From assembly GCF_963675165.1 (NCBI RefSeq), contig NC_087384.1, positions 341,001 to 405,000 of the forward strand: a DNA stretch of 64,000 nt. Reading direction: 5' to 3'. Under the pieces are notes generated by a model. The model worked only from the letters and a program-made list of their open reading frames with translations. It made no database searches and was not told the origin of the DNA. This document shows positions 1 through 11,522 of this stretch, in pieces. This stretch comes from Halichondria panicea. Lineage: Eukaryota > Porifera > Demospongiae > Suberitida > Halichondriidae. The first letter of the stretch is position 1. Each line of letters opens with the position of its first letter. Both the position numbers and the translations under genes were made by a program.

Positions 1-137
1 AAAAAGTCAACATTTGGGTTGTAGATCAGAATCATACTTTTAGGGTTCACAATACGCGAAATTGTTGTCTGAAGAATGTTTGCAGAGTATTCCTCAACAT
101 CAGAACTTGGAAGAACTATCTTTGAGCCTTGTATCAT
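1..137 (-). CDS. L4: 5' end of a poly-NRF1-like-domain gene, cut by window edge
   Basis: Only the first exon (137-38) is in the window. It starts with ATG at 137-135 and codes [12 protein letters not shown] followed by the usual EY...L...I..I.NPK pattern, then ends in phase 1 at a GT donor (37-36). The family leader box lies directly upstream at about 166-212. The start is chosen by alignment with the MMPGSK starts of its sister genes. The rest of the gene lies beyond base 1, so intactness cannot be judged. Confidence 0.6.
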   Translation of the reverse strand, partial: MIQGSKIVLPSSDVEEYSANILQTTISRIVNPKSMILIYNPNVDF

Positions 138-371
138 CTTATCTTCTACTTTTCAAAGCCATATGGACTTGGTACTAATCGTTACAGGGAAAAGCTTTGA
201 ATAGGCAACAGCAAGCCTCACTTGATAGCTAGCCATGGCAGTTAAAGACTGCACAATTCAGCCCAGACCACCCTAGTGGCAGCAAATAAGCATACACACC
301 AAGTTGAATACTGTAAAGGAATACTATACACAAAAGAAAGTGAACAAACTATCAAGTTCAATTTGTTGGTA
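138..371 (-). promoter_or_regulatory. Leader/promoter region of L4
   Basis: This spacer holds the conserved leader (minus strand, about 212-166: TTCAAAGCTTTTCCCTGTAA followed by CGATTAGTACCAAGTCC) seen 40-60 bases before the start codon of every gene in both arrays. The rest is A/T-rich spacer shared with the copy at 4795-5069. It is the best candidate core promoter or 5' UTR; no TATA box is evident. Confidence 0.4.
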
Positions 372-1618
372 TGAGGGACTAAACTAGTGATGGAGTCGTG
401 ATCGTTTCACAATAGAACCTATACTCTTCATTTCTTTTCTGAGACGTTTGTTTTCCGGCTTCCGTCAGCTCCTCAATTTCCTCTCAGCCTCGAGCCTTCT
501 TTTCCTAGAATCCAGAAGGTGCTGCTCTAGACTATTTAACAGTCTTCAGGGTCAATTGGTATGCTAGCATTTTCTTCAATATCTTCATTTGGACTATCTT
601 CATTCGTTTCGACGTCAACGATGGTGTCTTCTGGTTGGTCAGTTTCAACCGTCGAGGCAGAGTTTCAGGGTCTCTATCTTGAGTCAGTGTAGAATATTTG
701 TACTCTTTAAGTAAAACAGTGTGACATTTTAACACATCAGTTATGTTATACTGTACCTACAAACAAACTGTACATTCCGCCCTAATGAATGTCCCATCAG
801 TCGGTCACCAGCTGGGACAATTAGCACTGGAGTATATGAAGAAGTGTCGTCCTGCAAAAGAATTCTGTCAGTGGTTATAGGACAACACAAACAACTTAAG
901 TTGGGGATTTAAAATTGTTTGAATTAGCAAAATGAGATGATGTTGATAATACAAGAGCTGGGTAGTTGGGCTTGCATGTTGTGCAGCAGTGCTGATTGTG
1001 GCTCCAACTGATTGAGTACGATTAGCTCCAGTAGGTGGTGTTTGGTTCATTCCTACAGGCTCTTCTTGATCACTTTCAGAGGAACTTTGTGGGCTGACTT
1101 CTCTTACTGGTTGCTTATCACCAACAAGTGGGGAAGAGGTGGGATTGAGTAGCCGTTTCCTGGGAGATCTGTGAGGAAAAGGGTATAATCAAATACATCA
1201 ATTTGCATAAAACTTACATTGTGTACTGCTCAGGACATTTCTCCAAGAAAGTTGCCAATACCTTTCTCTGTTGTACAGCAGTGATACCATTCATGACAGC
1301 CTTGGGTCCTAAAGAAAACAACAACACAATGTAATGACACGCGTGATAATGCATGCGTATCTACTGTTAGCCTTTGTGCTTCTGACCATATACCTTGCAA
1401 AGGGGAAAACACCACATCATTTGGCCATCAATTTTCTCACTCCTGTAGGCCGTCCTAGCTACCTACTAAAAATGTTCAGCTTATATCTGCAAAATATAAT
1501 CATACCTTTAGGGTTCACAATAAAAATTATGTGAAAATTAATGATGGTATAAACAGTGCTTATAATTATAATATTCCTCAACATCAGAGCTTGGAACTAT
1601 CTTTGAGCCTGGCATCAT
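372..1618 (-). pseudogene. L3: decayed poly-NRF1-like-domain gene
   Basis: A degraded member of the array family. The first exon (ATGATG at 1618) is interrupted by an A/T-rich insertion with a stop. Exon B (about 1477-1391) has lost the bases coding SWWP, with a frameshift. Exon C (1308-1217) is intact. The A' exon (from 1168) has a small deletion that shifts frame before LILPSS, and its GT donor reads TT. A B' remnant lies at about 780-865. The terminal coiled-coil exon has lost its acceptor: its 5' end is fused to sequence normally found in the B'-C' intron near 660. Several independent lesions and no complete module make this a pseudogene by ordinary standards. It is the most eroded unit and lies next to the window edge. 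Confidence 0.75.
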
Positions 1619-1930
1619 CTTGTTCAAGCCATGTGGACTTGGTATTAATTGTTATAGGGAAAAGATTTGACAACAAGAGAGGAGGATTCTCATTATTATG
1701 CCATATGGCCATAGGACTTTCCCTTATTGCAGCCATACTTCTTGTACCAGCCACACAATTTACATTGCACAAGTTGAATCATGAGTGAACGTACATGTAA
1801 CATAAGAATGACAGAAAAGATGAACACAATGAGAGATATAATTATAAATGAGATTATGAATACAATGACATCATACGAATCATAAACACAAATAACAATG
1901 GGGAGATAGCTACACATTAGTATAGAGTCA
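1619..1930 (-). promoter_or_regulatory. Spacer between L2 and L3 with leader box of L3
   Basis: Contains a diverged copy of the family leader (about 1690-1634: TTTTCCCTATAACAATTAAT then ACCAAGTCCACATGG on the minus strand). The remainder is A/T-rich spacer with no gene-like signal. Its downstream gene is decayed, so it may be inactive. Confidence 0.35.
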
Positions 1931-2277
1931 TTATTCATTGTTTCCCTTCATTTCTTTTCTGAGACGTTCGTTTTCTTTCGTCAGCTCCTCAACTTTCCTC
2001 TCAGCCTCGAGCATTCTTTTCCTAGAATCCAGAAAGTGCTGCTCTAGACTATTCAACAGGTCTTCGGGGTCACTTGGTATGCTAACATTTTCTTCAATAT
2101 CTTCATTTAAACTTTCTTCATAATATGTTTCGACATCAACGATGGTGGTGTCTTCTGGTTGGTCAGTTTCACCTGTCGAGGCCGAGTTTTGCTGATCAAC
2201 TGCAGGTGATCTGTGAGCAATGATGCAACATATAATTATTATACCTCGGTTTACACATGCGCAAGCAAGGTATGCGG

Positions 2278-2344
<67 letters not shown>

Positions 2345-4794
2345 TGTCTGTCTAGGCTGCTACAGCTGCTCACTGATCAATAAAGTGCAAGTAAGAGTTT
2401 TTATAGGCTTCTAGTAATGTTTTCTTGAATATCAATTTGTGGATTTGCAAAATAAAGCTTTGTTCTCGAGTTATAGCTATTTACTTTGAAGGCCATTGCA
2501 GTTTCTTCAGACTCGTGCGTAGCAACATCTGTGGGCTATACTACCCTAGTAGGTAGCTCTGTAACTAGAACGCTAGCTGCAAGAGTGAGAAAAGAGACTG
2601 AACCACATTAACTATGGACACAGCCATTAATTATGGACTTTGAACTTTTGGTATCTTTTTTTAGCAACTGTCATGGTCGATCATTTCCCACTCGTTTGCA
2701 CCAGATTCCTCATATGCAAATGTTTAAGTGTCTCTACTGAGGCACCAGCACCTGCGGTGCTTTCATTAATATCTATCTGTAAGAGTGAGGCTATATTGAC
2801 ACTTACATTGTGTACTGTTCAGGACATTTCTCCAAGAAAGCTGCCAAAATCTTTCTCCGTTGTACAGTAGTGATACCATTCGCGACAGCCTTGGGCCCTT
2901 CAAGATGACATGCATTATAATCAGCCAAGTAAAAAATGTTGCAAGCACTATACTGTTAGGCTGTGCACTTCTGACTACATATACCTGTCACAGGAGAAAA
3001 CGCTACATCTTTTGGCCACCAACTTGGACAATTGAAACGCGAAAAATTTTTTCTGCTACTACTTCGACCCTTCATACCTGCAAGTAGCCAGGAGAATTGT
3101 TCTGTAGCTAGTATGAAATAGATTCAGAAACTTACGTGTAGGGTTCACAATACGTGAAATGGTTCTAACAAGAATGCTTCCAGTGTATTCATTGACATCA
3201 GAACTTGACAGAACTATCTTTTCACCAGAATGTTGCTGATCAACTGGAGGTGATCTGTGAGCAACACACAATAATATCTGTAAGAGTGTGGCTATATCCA
3301 CACTTACATTGTGTACTGCTCAGGACACTTCTCCAAGAAAGCTGCCACAATCATTCTCTGGTGTACAGCTGAGATACTTGCTTTGGGCCCTAAAACCAAT
3401 GACACACATAATAATTAGCCTAGCAACAACTTTTGCACGTATGAACTCTTAAACTGTTTGCTTCTATACTATATACCTGTAACAGTAGAGAACGCCACAT
3501 CTTTTGGCCACCAACTGGGACGATTATCACTCCTGTAGATGTTTCTGCTCCTCCTACCTACAAAGAAATATCATCCTGTAGCTAAATATAATCATACCTT
3601 TAGGGTTTGCAATACATCCAATTGTTCTACGAAGAGTGATTCCAAAATAATCCTCAGCATCAGAGCTTGGAAGAACTATCTTTGAGCCTGACATCATCCT
3701 GGCTCTCTTTGTACCAACTGCAGGGTCTTCTGGTTGGTCAGTTTCAACTGGAGGTGATCTGTGAGCAATGATGCAACACACATTAATATCTTTAACCTGA
3801 TGGGCATTACTTACATTGTGTACTGCTCAGGACATTTCTCCAAGAAAACTGCTAAAATCTTTCTCAGATTTAGAGCAGTGATACCATCTTTGGGCCCCAA
3901 AAAAACAACCATAATTATGACATGTATAATAATTAGACGAGCAACAAAATAATTTTGAGACTATCTCTACTGTTAGGCTGCTTGCTTACTGTAATATACA
4001 TGTACCTGACACAGGAGTAAACGCCACATCTTTTGGCCACCAACTTGGACAATTATCACTCGTGTAGAAGTTTCTGGCACTCTTACCTATAAGAAAGTCA
4101 ACGTGCAGCTAAACACAATCACATGTACCTTCAGGGTTCACAATACGTGAAATAGTGCTGCAAAGAATTGCTCTACAATAATAATCCTCAGCATCAGAGC
4201 TTGGAAGAATTATCTTTGAGCCTGGCATCCTCCTCAGTCTTTTTGAGCCTGGTTTCATCTTGATGACTCTGTTTGTACCAACTGCAGGATGGTCAGTTTT
4301 ATCGTCCGAGGCAGAGTTTTGCTGATCAACTGGAGGTGATCTGTGAAATACACTTAATATCTGTACTCTGATGGGCATTACTTACATTGTGTACTGCTCA
4401 GGACATTTCTCCAAGAAAGCTGCCAATACTTTTTTCTTGTGATCAGCAGTGATACCATTCATGACAGCCTTAGGCCCTAAAGAAAACAACAACACAATGT
4501 AATGACACGCGTGATAATGCGTATCTACTGTTAGCCTTTGTGCTTCTGACCATATACCTTGCAAAGGGGAAAACACCACATCATTTGGCCACCAACTTGG
4601 ACAATTTTCACTCTTGTAGGCTGTCCTAGATGATCTACCTGCAAGAAACCCCAGAGATATTTTTAGCTTATGCAAAATAGAAAAATACCTTCAGGGTTCA
4701 TAATACGTGAGATGATGCTACAAATAGTGATTAAACAATATTTCTGAACATCAGAGCTTGGAAGAACTATCTTTGAGCCTTGCATCGACATCAT
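1931..4794 (-). CDS. L2: poly-NRF1-like-domain protein, 4 modules + acidic coiled-coil tail
   Basis: Predicted exons: 4794-4689, 4638-4558, 4476-4386; 4340-4129, 4086-4006, 3887-3815; 3758-3598, 3557-3477, 3389-3308; 3254-3136, 3077-2985, 2897-2807; 2210-1931. Together they give 516 codons without a stop. Each triplet of exons codes one module: SKIVLPSS..., then PSWWP[KN]DV.F, then [KR][KRM][IV][14 protein letters not shown]. Module 2 carries a partly duplicated linker (two GSK-like segments). Module 2 exon C uses the displaced acceptor after CCCAAAG. Unlike its sisters, the protein has no Ser/Glu-rich A' module, and its last exon ends KGNNE rather than the basic RSRLHH. The intron before the last exon holds a repeat with a (GT)n tract. 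Similarity to the NRF1 DNA-binding domain is inferred from motif order; a nuclear DNA-binding role follows only from that. Confidence 0.62.
2241..2765 (-). repeat. Interspersed repeat 'X' copy in the last intron of L2
   Basis: Reverse-complement copy of a repeat also seen at 38060-38470, 39353-39915, 42312-42540, 45170-45560, 46588-46960, 56628-57020, 58932-59160, 62043-62415 and 63711-64000. Shared landmarks are AAAGTCCATAATTAATGGCT, TTTGTAAATCCAC and AGAAGCCTATAAAAGCTCTT. One end has the TATACCTCGGT...GGTATGCGGTAGTGTG hairpin-like terminus, followed by an expanded (GT)n. It is probably a non-autonomous DNA transposon with a TGCCTCGGTG inverted terminus; the superfamily is not resolved. Confidence 0.55.
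2281..2344. repeat. (GT)n microsatellite
   Basis: About 30 GT units, grown from the GTGTGTTTGTGTGT end of repeat X. Poly(VC) reading frames through it are not genes. Confidence 0.95.
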
Positions 4795-5069
4795 CTTATC
4801 TTCTACATTTGTACTTTTCAAAGCCATATGGACTTGGTACTAATCGTTACAGGGAAAAGCTTTGAATAGGCAACAGCAAGCCTCATTTGATAGCTAGCAT
4901 GGCAGTTAAAGACTGCACAATTCAGCCCAGACCACCCTAGTGGCAGCAAATAAGCATACACACCAAGTTGAATACTGTAAAGAAATACTATACATAAAAG
5001 AAAGTGAACAAACTATCAAGTTCAATTTGTTGTTGTTGGTATGATAGTATATAGGTATGAGGGACTAAA
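4795..5069 (-). promoter_or_regulatory. Leader/promoter region of L2
   Basis: Spacer between the stop of L1 and the start of L2. It contains the conserved leader (minus strand, about 4880-4830) followed by a short AAGTACAAATGTAGAAGATA stretch and ATGATG. It is nearly identical to 138-371, showing that the spacer is duplicated together with the gene. Confidence 0.45.
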
Positions 5070-7543
5070 CTAGTGATGGAGTCGTGATCGTTTCACAATA
5101 GAACCTATACTCTTCATTTCTTCTTTGAGACGTTTGTTTTCTTCTGTCAGCTCCTCAACTTTCCTCTCAGCCTCGAGACTTCTTTTCCTAGAATCCAGAA
5201 GGTGCTGCTCTAGACTATTCAACAGGTCTTCAGGGTCAATTGGTATGCTAGCTTTTCCTTCAATATCTTCGTCTGTACTATCTTCATTCGTTTCGACATC
5301 AATGATGGTGTCTTCTGGTTGGTTAGTTTCAACGGTCGAGGGAGAGTTTCGCTGATCAACAGGAGGTGATCTGTGAGCAATGATGCAACACACATTAATA
5401 TCTGTAAACTGATGGGCATTACTTACATTGTGTACTGCTCAGGACATTTCTTCAGAAAAGCTGTCAGTACTTTTCTCCTGTCTTTAGCTTTCATATCTGT
5501 AAAATAGAAAATGAACTTGAGGCAGTTCTATAGACCTCTCAGGGTCTCTATCTTGAGTCAATGTAGAATATTGTTTCTTCAGTAAAACAGTGGTGTTTAA
5601 AAAAATGATATAAATACTCTACGTATAATTATACTGACTACTGTGTATACCTTCTGCCCTAATGAATGGTACATCAGTCGGCCACCAGCTGGGACAATTA
5701 GCACTGGAGTATATGAAGTTCCGCCCTGCAAAAAACATTCATGTTAGTATTTGTATATAGGACAACACAAACAACTTACTTTGGGGATTTAAATTCTTTC
5801 GAATTAGCCACATGAGACTAGGTTGAGAGTAGTCATTTGCACAAGAGCTGGGTAGAATAAGCTTTGGGCTTGCATGTTGTGCAGCAGTGCTGATTGTGGC
5901 TCCAACTGATCGAGTACGATTAGCTCCAGTAGGTGGTGTTTGGTTCATTCCTACAGGCTCTTCTTGATCACTTTCAGAGGAACTTTCAGAGGAACTTTCA
6001 GAGGAACTTTGTGGGCTAACTTCTCTTACTGGTTGATTATCACCAACGAGTGGGGAAGAGGTGGGATTGAGTAGCCGTTTCCTGGGAGTTCTGTGAGGGA
6101 AAGGGTACAATCAAATACATCAATTTGCATCAAACCTTACATTGTGTACTGCTCAGGACATTTCTCCAAAAAAGATGCTAAAATCATTCTCATGTTTCCA
6201 ACAGTGATACCATTTGCGATAGCCTTGGGCCCTAAAACACACAATGACACGATTATGATTAGCCTATAGCAATGAATTTGCTGTTAGGCTGTGCACTTCT
6301 GACCATACCTGACACAGAAGAAAATGCCACATCTTTTGGCCACCAACTTGGACGATTATCATTGATGTAGATGTATCTGCCCTTCCGACCTACAAGAAAC
6401 TCACATAAATTTCTGCCTGTAACTTAAACAATTATACACATGTACCTTTAGGGTTCGCAATGCGTGAAATTATGCCACGGAGAATGATTCCAGAATATTC
6501 CTCAGCATTAGAGCTTGGAAGAACTATCTTTGAGCGTGGCTTCCTCCTGGCTCTCTTTGTACCAATGAGTTGGTCTTTCAGATCTGTCGAGGCAGAGTTT
6601 TGCTGATCAACTGGAGGTGATCTGTGAGCAACACACATTAATATCTGTAGCCTGATGGGCATTACTTACATTGTGTACTGCTCAGGACATTTCTCCAGAA
6701 AAGCTGCCAAAATCTTTCTCAGGTGTCCAACAGTGATAGCCTTTCGCCCTGAAGAAAATAACATAAGAACACGCGCATTACGTGTATCTAAGCACATGTA
6801 TCTATAATAACTATTGTTAGCTAGGCCCTAACTTTTATTATACATGTACCTAAAACAGGAGAAAACACCACATCATTTGGCCACCATTTTGGACAATTTT
6901 CACTCATGTAGACTTTTTTGCTAGAAATTCCCGTAAGACCTACAAAAAAGAAAATGTGTACTTGTTGCCAAATAGAAATGATTTACATCACCTTCAGGGT
7001 TCACAATACGTGAAATTGTTCTACGAAGAGGTAACTCTATATATTCATCAACATCAGAGCTTGGAAGAACTATCTTTGAGGCAACTTCATCTGGAGGTGA
7101 TCTGTGAGCAACACACATTAATATCTGTAAGAGCGATCCACACTTACATTGTATACTGGTCCGGACATTTCTCCAAGAAAGCTGCCAAAATCTTTTTCAG
7201 GTGTATATGAGTGATGCCATTTGACGGCGCTTTTTGCCCTGAAGAATGACACGTACAACACACTTCACTGTTAGGTTCCGACTGTTAATATAAGTGTACC
7301 TATAACAGGAACAAACGCCACATCTTTTGGCCACCAACTTGGACAATTGTCACTCGCGTAGACTTTTTTGCTCGCGAGTCCACTCAGACCTGCAAACGAA
7401 GTCAAAGAAATGTTTGTACTGTAGCCAAAGAGTATACTACCTTGAGGATTCACAATACGTGAAATTACTTGACGAAGATTGACTTCAAAATATTCCTCAA
7501 CATCAGAGCTTGGAAGAACTATCTTTGAGCCTGCCATCATCAT
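5070..7543 (-). CDS. L1: poly-NRF1-like-domain protein, 4 modules + coiled coil
   Basis: Predicted exons: 7543-7441, 7389-7300, 7238-7148; 7101-6992, 6939-6850, 6748-6670; 6621-6446, 6389-6309, 6231-6141; A'B'C' 6090-5780, 5725-5651, 5496-5427; last exon 5370-5070. They give 555 codons with no stop. The start is the first of three consecutive ATGs ([13 protein letters not shown]), just behind the leader box. Modules 1-3 are type 1. Module 4 is the type-2 module with a linker containing repeated SSES units and [13 protein letters not shown], ending [11 protein letters not shown]. The last exon codes an acidic Asp/Glu stretch, a heptad-like [11 protein letters not shown]...[13 protein letters not shown] helix and a basic VKRSRLHH tail, possibly a nuclear localisation signal. 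Introns are mostly about 50-150 bases. It is the shortest complete modular layout here. Confidence 0.68.
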
Positions 7544-7741
7544 AGTATAAAATCTCCGTCAAAGCGTACAGTAAAAAGCCATGTGGACCAGGTACTAATC
7601 GTTGTAGGAAAAAGCTTTGAATAAGCAATCATTATTATTTTGTGTAAGATTTATGACATTAGAATTAGAATAATTATGTTGAATGCACAGTGGAGTATAT
7701 AATTATTAGGGAGGAATAATACAAAAAAATAAGAAAAGTGA
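7544..7741 (-). promoter_or_regulatory. Leader/promoter region of L1
   Basis: A diverged family leader occurs at about 7640-7594 (minus strand TTCAAAGCTTTTTCCTACAA, then CGATTAGTACC), about 50-90 bases upstream of the ATG triplet. The region also separates L1 from the 3' end of the neighbouring gene on the same strand. Confidence 0.4.
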
Positions 7742-9523
7742 TTAAAATGTTTTTAAACATCTAGTACAAGTTCCTTTCTTGCAATTTTCACATCTCTTCA
7801 AGCTTTTCTGTTTGCTGAACTTGAGGATAGCAGGCCTCGGGTTAGTGTGAGGAAACTCACTATGACCATGGGAGACCTCCACACAGGCAGCAGAGAGCTC
7901 TGCACTGGGTTTAGTTTTGTTCGTAGCCAGAGTGTTCGTAGCCAGAGTGTTCTGTACAGAGGAAGGCCTTGAAAGATGTGACATCAATTTCTTACATTCA
8001 AATTGCTTTGCCTTTACATAATCGCCTTTCTTTATATTTTTTTCACAAGCAATCACTTCTGAAGGTTTCAATTCCTTGATCTCCTGCTCAATACTTTGCT
8101 GTGAGGTGGGAATTATAAGCATCTTCTCTTTGGGTAGAGCCAGTACAAGACGTGAGTAGAGCGGTAGAGAGTGAACTCTTCCCAGTAGAAGATGGACACA
8201 CGAGGGAGGGAGGGAGTTACACAGTGCTAAGAGTTCATCGGGGAGGTCAACACACACTGCACCACACAGGTAGAGCAGAGCACACACTGAGTCCAGTCTG
8301 AGCAGCTGTAGGCAAATAGGAACTTGTTCATTGCAGTACTGTACATGTACAACCAGTGCACTTTCAACAGAGAATTGACAAACAGCAAAACTTGCCCTAA
8401 TTAAATATCTATCTTTTAAGGTAGGTAGAATCAAAAGCAGCCAAAATATTCAATTACCTAAGTTTGGCCCAAAATCCCCTAATAATTATTGTTATGATAA
8501 TTGTACACTAATACTCCAGTGTACACAGTGGGACTACACTATAGGCTCTGTACACAACTTTACACACTTGAGGGCAAATTAGAGTATATAGCTTTTTTGC
8601 TTTAGTTCAAGTGACTATTGTACATTGTAGTAAGATTAATACAGTTGAGGAAAGTGGGGGACCAGTACACAGAACTAACGTTTTCTCTGGAGGTAGTAAA
8701 GGTCTGGAGGAGGTTGGCCAGCTCTTTGAGTAGCTCCCTGACGGAGGGGTTGATGCGAGGGCTCTCTTTACACGCCCAGAACACTCTCAAGAATAACGGG
8801 GTCTCACCACTACAGAAAGTAGTGAGATTTATCACTAGAGGGCTACATACATTAACCAAGGCTTATAGAAAAAAAGCCCTCAAATTGTGATTACCAGAAA
8901 ATAATAACTGTAACAGTATGCTAATAAAGGTTTTAAGCTGTTGCATGATGTACCTGTCAGTGTGCAGAGTAGCCCAGTAGTCTGAGAGAAGGAGGTCTAC
9001 TAGAAAGGAGAGCAGCTGGGAGCCATGGCCAGTAAACCTGCATGGGAGGGAGGATGTGTAAAAAGTAAACACTTTTAGCAAGTTTATTCGCTATTAAAAT
9101 GAAAGCAAACTTTAAGAGAAATGTTTACTCTCCATAAACAACAACCAACTCACCTTACTAGCAATAGCAGTAGCTCCCAGAGTGAGAACACCTTCCCCTT
9201 CTCCACCAGTGCAGTCAGGAAGACCCTGTACTGTGCGTCCACGGCCTTGTGTGAACCAGGGGGGTGGACTAGAAGTAGCCGGGGGAAGTACCGCACAAGA
9301 GCAGTCCGCACGGTAGGATGAATGCGACTGGCAGATACCTGTATTACAGTGTATATATAGGCACAGTGGGATTGGTGTGATGATGATGTCTAGAATGTAC
9401 TCAACTGTACTGATAAGATTGAGAGGTACATAAACTACAAGCAAATGTTATTGGAATGTATACATGTACACGATAAGGAAAATTAAAGCCACCATAATTA
9501 TCTTCACACCCACACACACACAC

Positions 9524-9579
<56 letters not shown>

Positions 9580-10978
9580 GTGAGGATCACAGATGAGTAG
9601 AAAGAGGGCTGCCAGATTCTCTCCACGAGGTATGCTAGTACAGGATGTAACAGTGGCCAGATAGCCAGACAGAGTGGCCAGCTTGTCGGAGAGAAACCTA
9701 CAGTCACAGTCAAGGTAGGTCTCCACACGAGTGCGCTGTGCTCTATTGAACAAGAACACTTTAGCAGTGCTGGAAACACACTGCAGAGAAGAGAGATTGT
9801 ACTAGACTATGGGGCTTGCACCTGCTTATCACATGGATTTGCCACTATAACTGTGGCTTGACACCTATTGACAAAGCTAAGCTGTTACAACTCACCTTGG
9901 TCATATGAGGAGTGCCTCTTTTCCACAGCAAAGCAGCCACCTCAGAGAGCCTATCAACAGGAGCAGTGTCCTGTTTCTCTAGGAGACAACGAGGAAGTTT
10001 GAGCAGCTTTTGTTTCTTAAGTGTAGGTTCGAGGCTTTTAGAGGCAGGCTTTGAATGTTGACTTTTTGGTGGCTTCAATGTAATTAGTTTTGAATTTCCA
10101 GCATTTTTCTCCAGCTGTTGTGTTGGAGAGGAGTGATGGGTTGAGGGTTTACTGGCAACTGAAATGATTTTTGGAGCGTTTGATACACTAGTACAAGTTT
10201 TGATCTGAAGAGGACGTGTGCTGGATGTATTTTGTGATACACTCTCAATAGATACTTTTTTCCTTCTCTTTGAAATTGGAATTTCCAGATCTTCAGATTC
10301 GCTGGAATTGATCACAATCGCGATATCTCTATTAGCAGACATCTTTCTTGGTCTCTGACAACAAACAACTTCCATTTCCGAATCAGATGAGATAACAATC
10401 ACTTTATGTCTAATGTTTTCCGGCGGCCTTTCCTTTTTCTCAGGAGTATTACATCTTGACGGTGTCTTTGGAGGTGGTAATGGTGTCTCAACCGAATACT
10501 TTAGAGCCTCTAGTGTTTCTGGTGAGAGTGGTTCGATTGGAGAGAATGGTGGCGCCTGTGTCGACGAGGGTGGAGATGATTGATGTGAGGCTTGTGACTT
10601 TGGTGTGGAGGGACTGGGACTGCGTGAGAGGGGTGGAGTGGGCAGACACACAGAGGGGGGGTTAGCGGGAGATTTTTTAGGCGTTACGGGTGGAATTTTA
10701 GTAGTGAAGTCGAACTGAAAGCCAAGTTTAACTGGAGTGAGTTTGCCACGCCGCTTGACTGGAGACGGTCTTGATGCAGGGGACCGTCGTGTGTTCGATG
10801 AGGTGGGTGTTTTAGGGGGGGACTTTACTGGAGAACTGACACGTTTCGTGACATTCAACGGCTTAAAGAAACTGGAGATAGGAGTGACACAGAGACCAGC
10901 AATTTTTTTCAATTTCTTTGGTTTCTTCTGTTTCACAATTTCACTGGTTGAGGAAGACTTCCCGACCTTTGGTTTCAT
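7742..10978 (-). CDS. Unidentified Ser/Pro-rich nuclear-type protein with helical C-terminal half
   Basis: Predicted exons: 10978-9896, 9780-9580, 9338-9154, 9037-8954, 8809-8680 (3' limit uncertain) and about 8430-7742; phases agree across the first five. The product is about 780 residues. The first ~360 residues are Ser/Pro/Lys-rich and probably disordered, with a PIP-box-like PISSFFKPL near residue 36, SPVK/TPxK motifs and two acidic VISSDSE / VINSSESED patches typical of SUMO-interacting sequences. From about residue 345 the protein becomes Leu-rich and helical, like HEAT-type repeats, and it ends with a Cys cluster, CENCKKGTCTRCLKTF. The layout recalls genome-maintenance scaffolds such as SLF2/FAM178, but I do not recognise the C-terminal half, so that name is only a guess. 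The junction into the last exon is unresolved: no acceptor of matching phase is obvious. A TG..GT tract borders the donor of exon 2. The gene is divergent from RAD9. Confidence 0.6.
9512..9576. repeat. (CA)n microsatellite
   Basis: A long CA tract immediately intronic of the exon-2 donor of the minus-strand gene (9580). On the transcript it reads (GU)n starting a few bases after the 5' splice site, where it could affect splicing. Confidence 0.95.
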
Positions 10979-11522
10979 TTTGTCCCTGCACAGAGCAGAT
11001 ATAATAGCTTACTTATAGGCAATATGCTTTAATAGCTAGCTAGAGGTACGTCTAAATTAATAACATAATAACTATAATTACATTAAAATGGCAATACTAA
11101 GCCTGGTGGAAGCCTTTTGACTGACCTTGGGCGGTATAACTTTAAGTAGAGAGAGGTCTTTGCCTTAGCTACACGCACGTACATAGAAACTGTTGCTTTA
11201 CTAGGCTTCACTTCAATAACTCTGCCAAGCTTGCAAAAAAAAAAAGAGCTGACCTTGCTTTCAAAAAACAACAACGCGCTCTGAGCAACGCGCATGTGCC
11301 ATATTAAGTCTAAGAGTTGCTATGAATATTGATTGTAAAAGAAGGCGGGGCTCACTTCCTTATTGAGGGCGTGGCTTGGTTAATCTCTCTTTTTTTTCTC
11401 TCTCTCTCTCTCTAGCTCTGGCAGAAGCACACTTTTCTCTTTGGATTTGGTTTATGGGGGTTGCTGTGTTATAAAGAAATCCTGCTCTTGGTACATGGTG
11501 GTGGTAGTGGATTGAAGAGAAG
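10979..11522. promoter_or_regulatory. Divergent promoter region between RAD9 and the minus-strand gene
   Basis: 544 bases separate the two start codons. On the minus strand an acceptor-like TCTGTGCAG lies just 5' of the ATG at 10978, so a non-coding first exon further upstream (within about 11083-11295) is possible. A CGCGCATGTGCC at 11289-11300 matches the NRF1 consensus YGCGCAYGCGCR at 10 of 12 positions. A CT-rich run (about 11386-11414) lies close to RAD9. No TATA box is evident, consistent with a housekeeping bidirectional promoter. Confidence 0.5.

Noticed and set aside
2220-2414. Reading frame rich in Val-Cys repeats (also at 9448-9779 and 12945-13145)
   Set aside because: Translation of (GT)n/(CA)n microsatellites; no other coding signal.
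7742-10978. Confident naming of the minus-strand gene as SLF2/FAM178
   Set aside because: Only the general layout and a PIP-box-like motif agree; the C-terminal half could not be aligned from memory.
11386-11414. CT-rich tract upstream of RAD9 as a specific regulatory element
   Set aside because: Simple-sequence run; nothing beyond composition supports a function.
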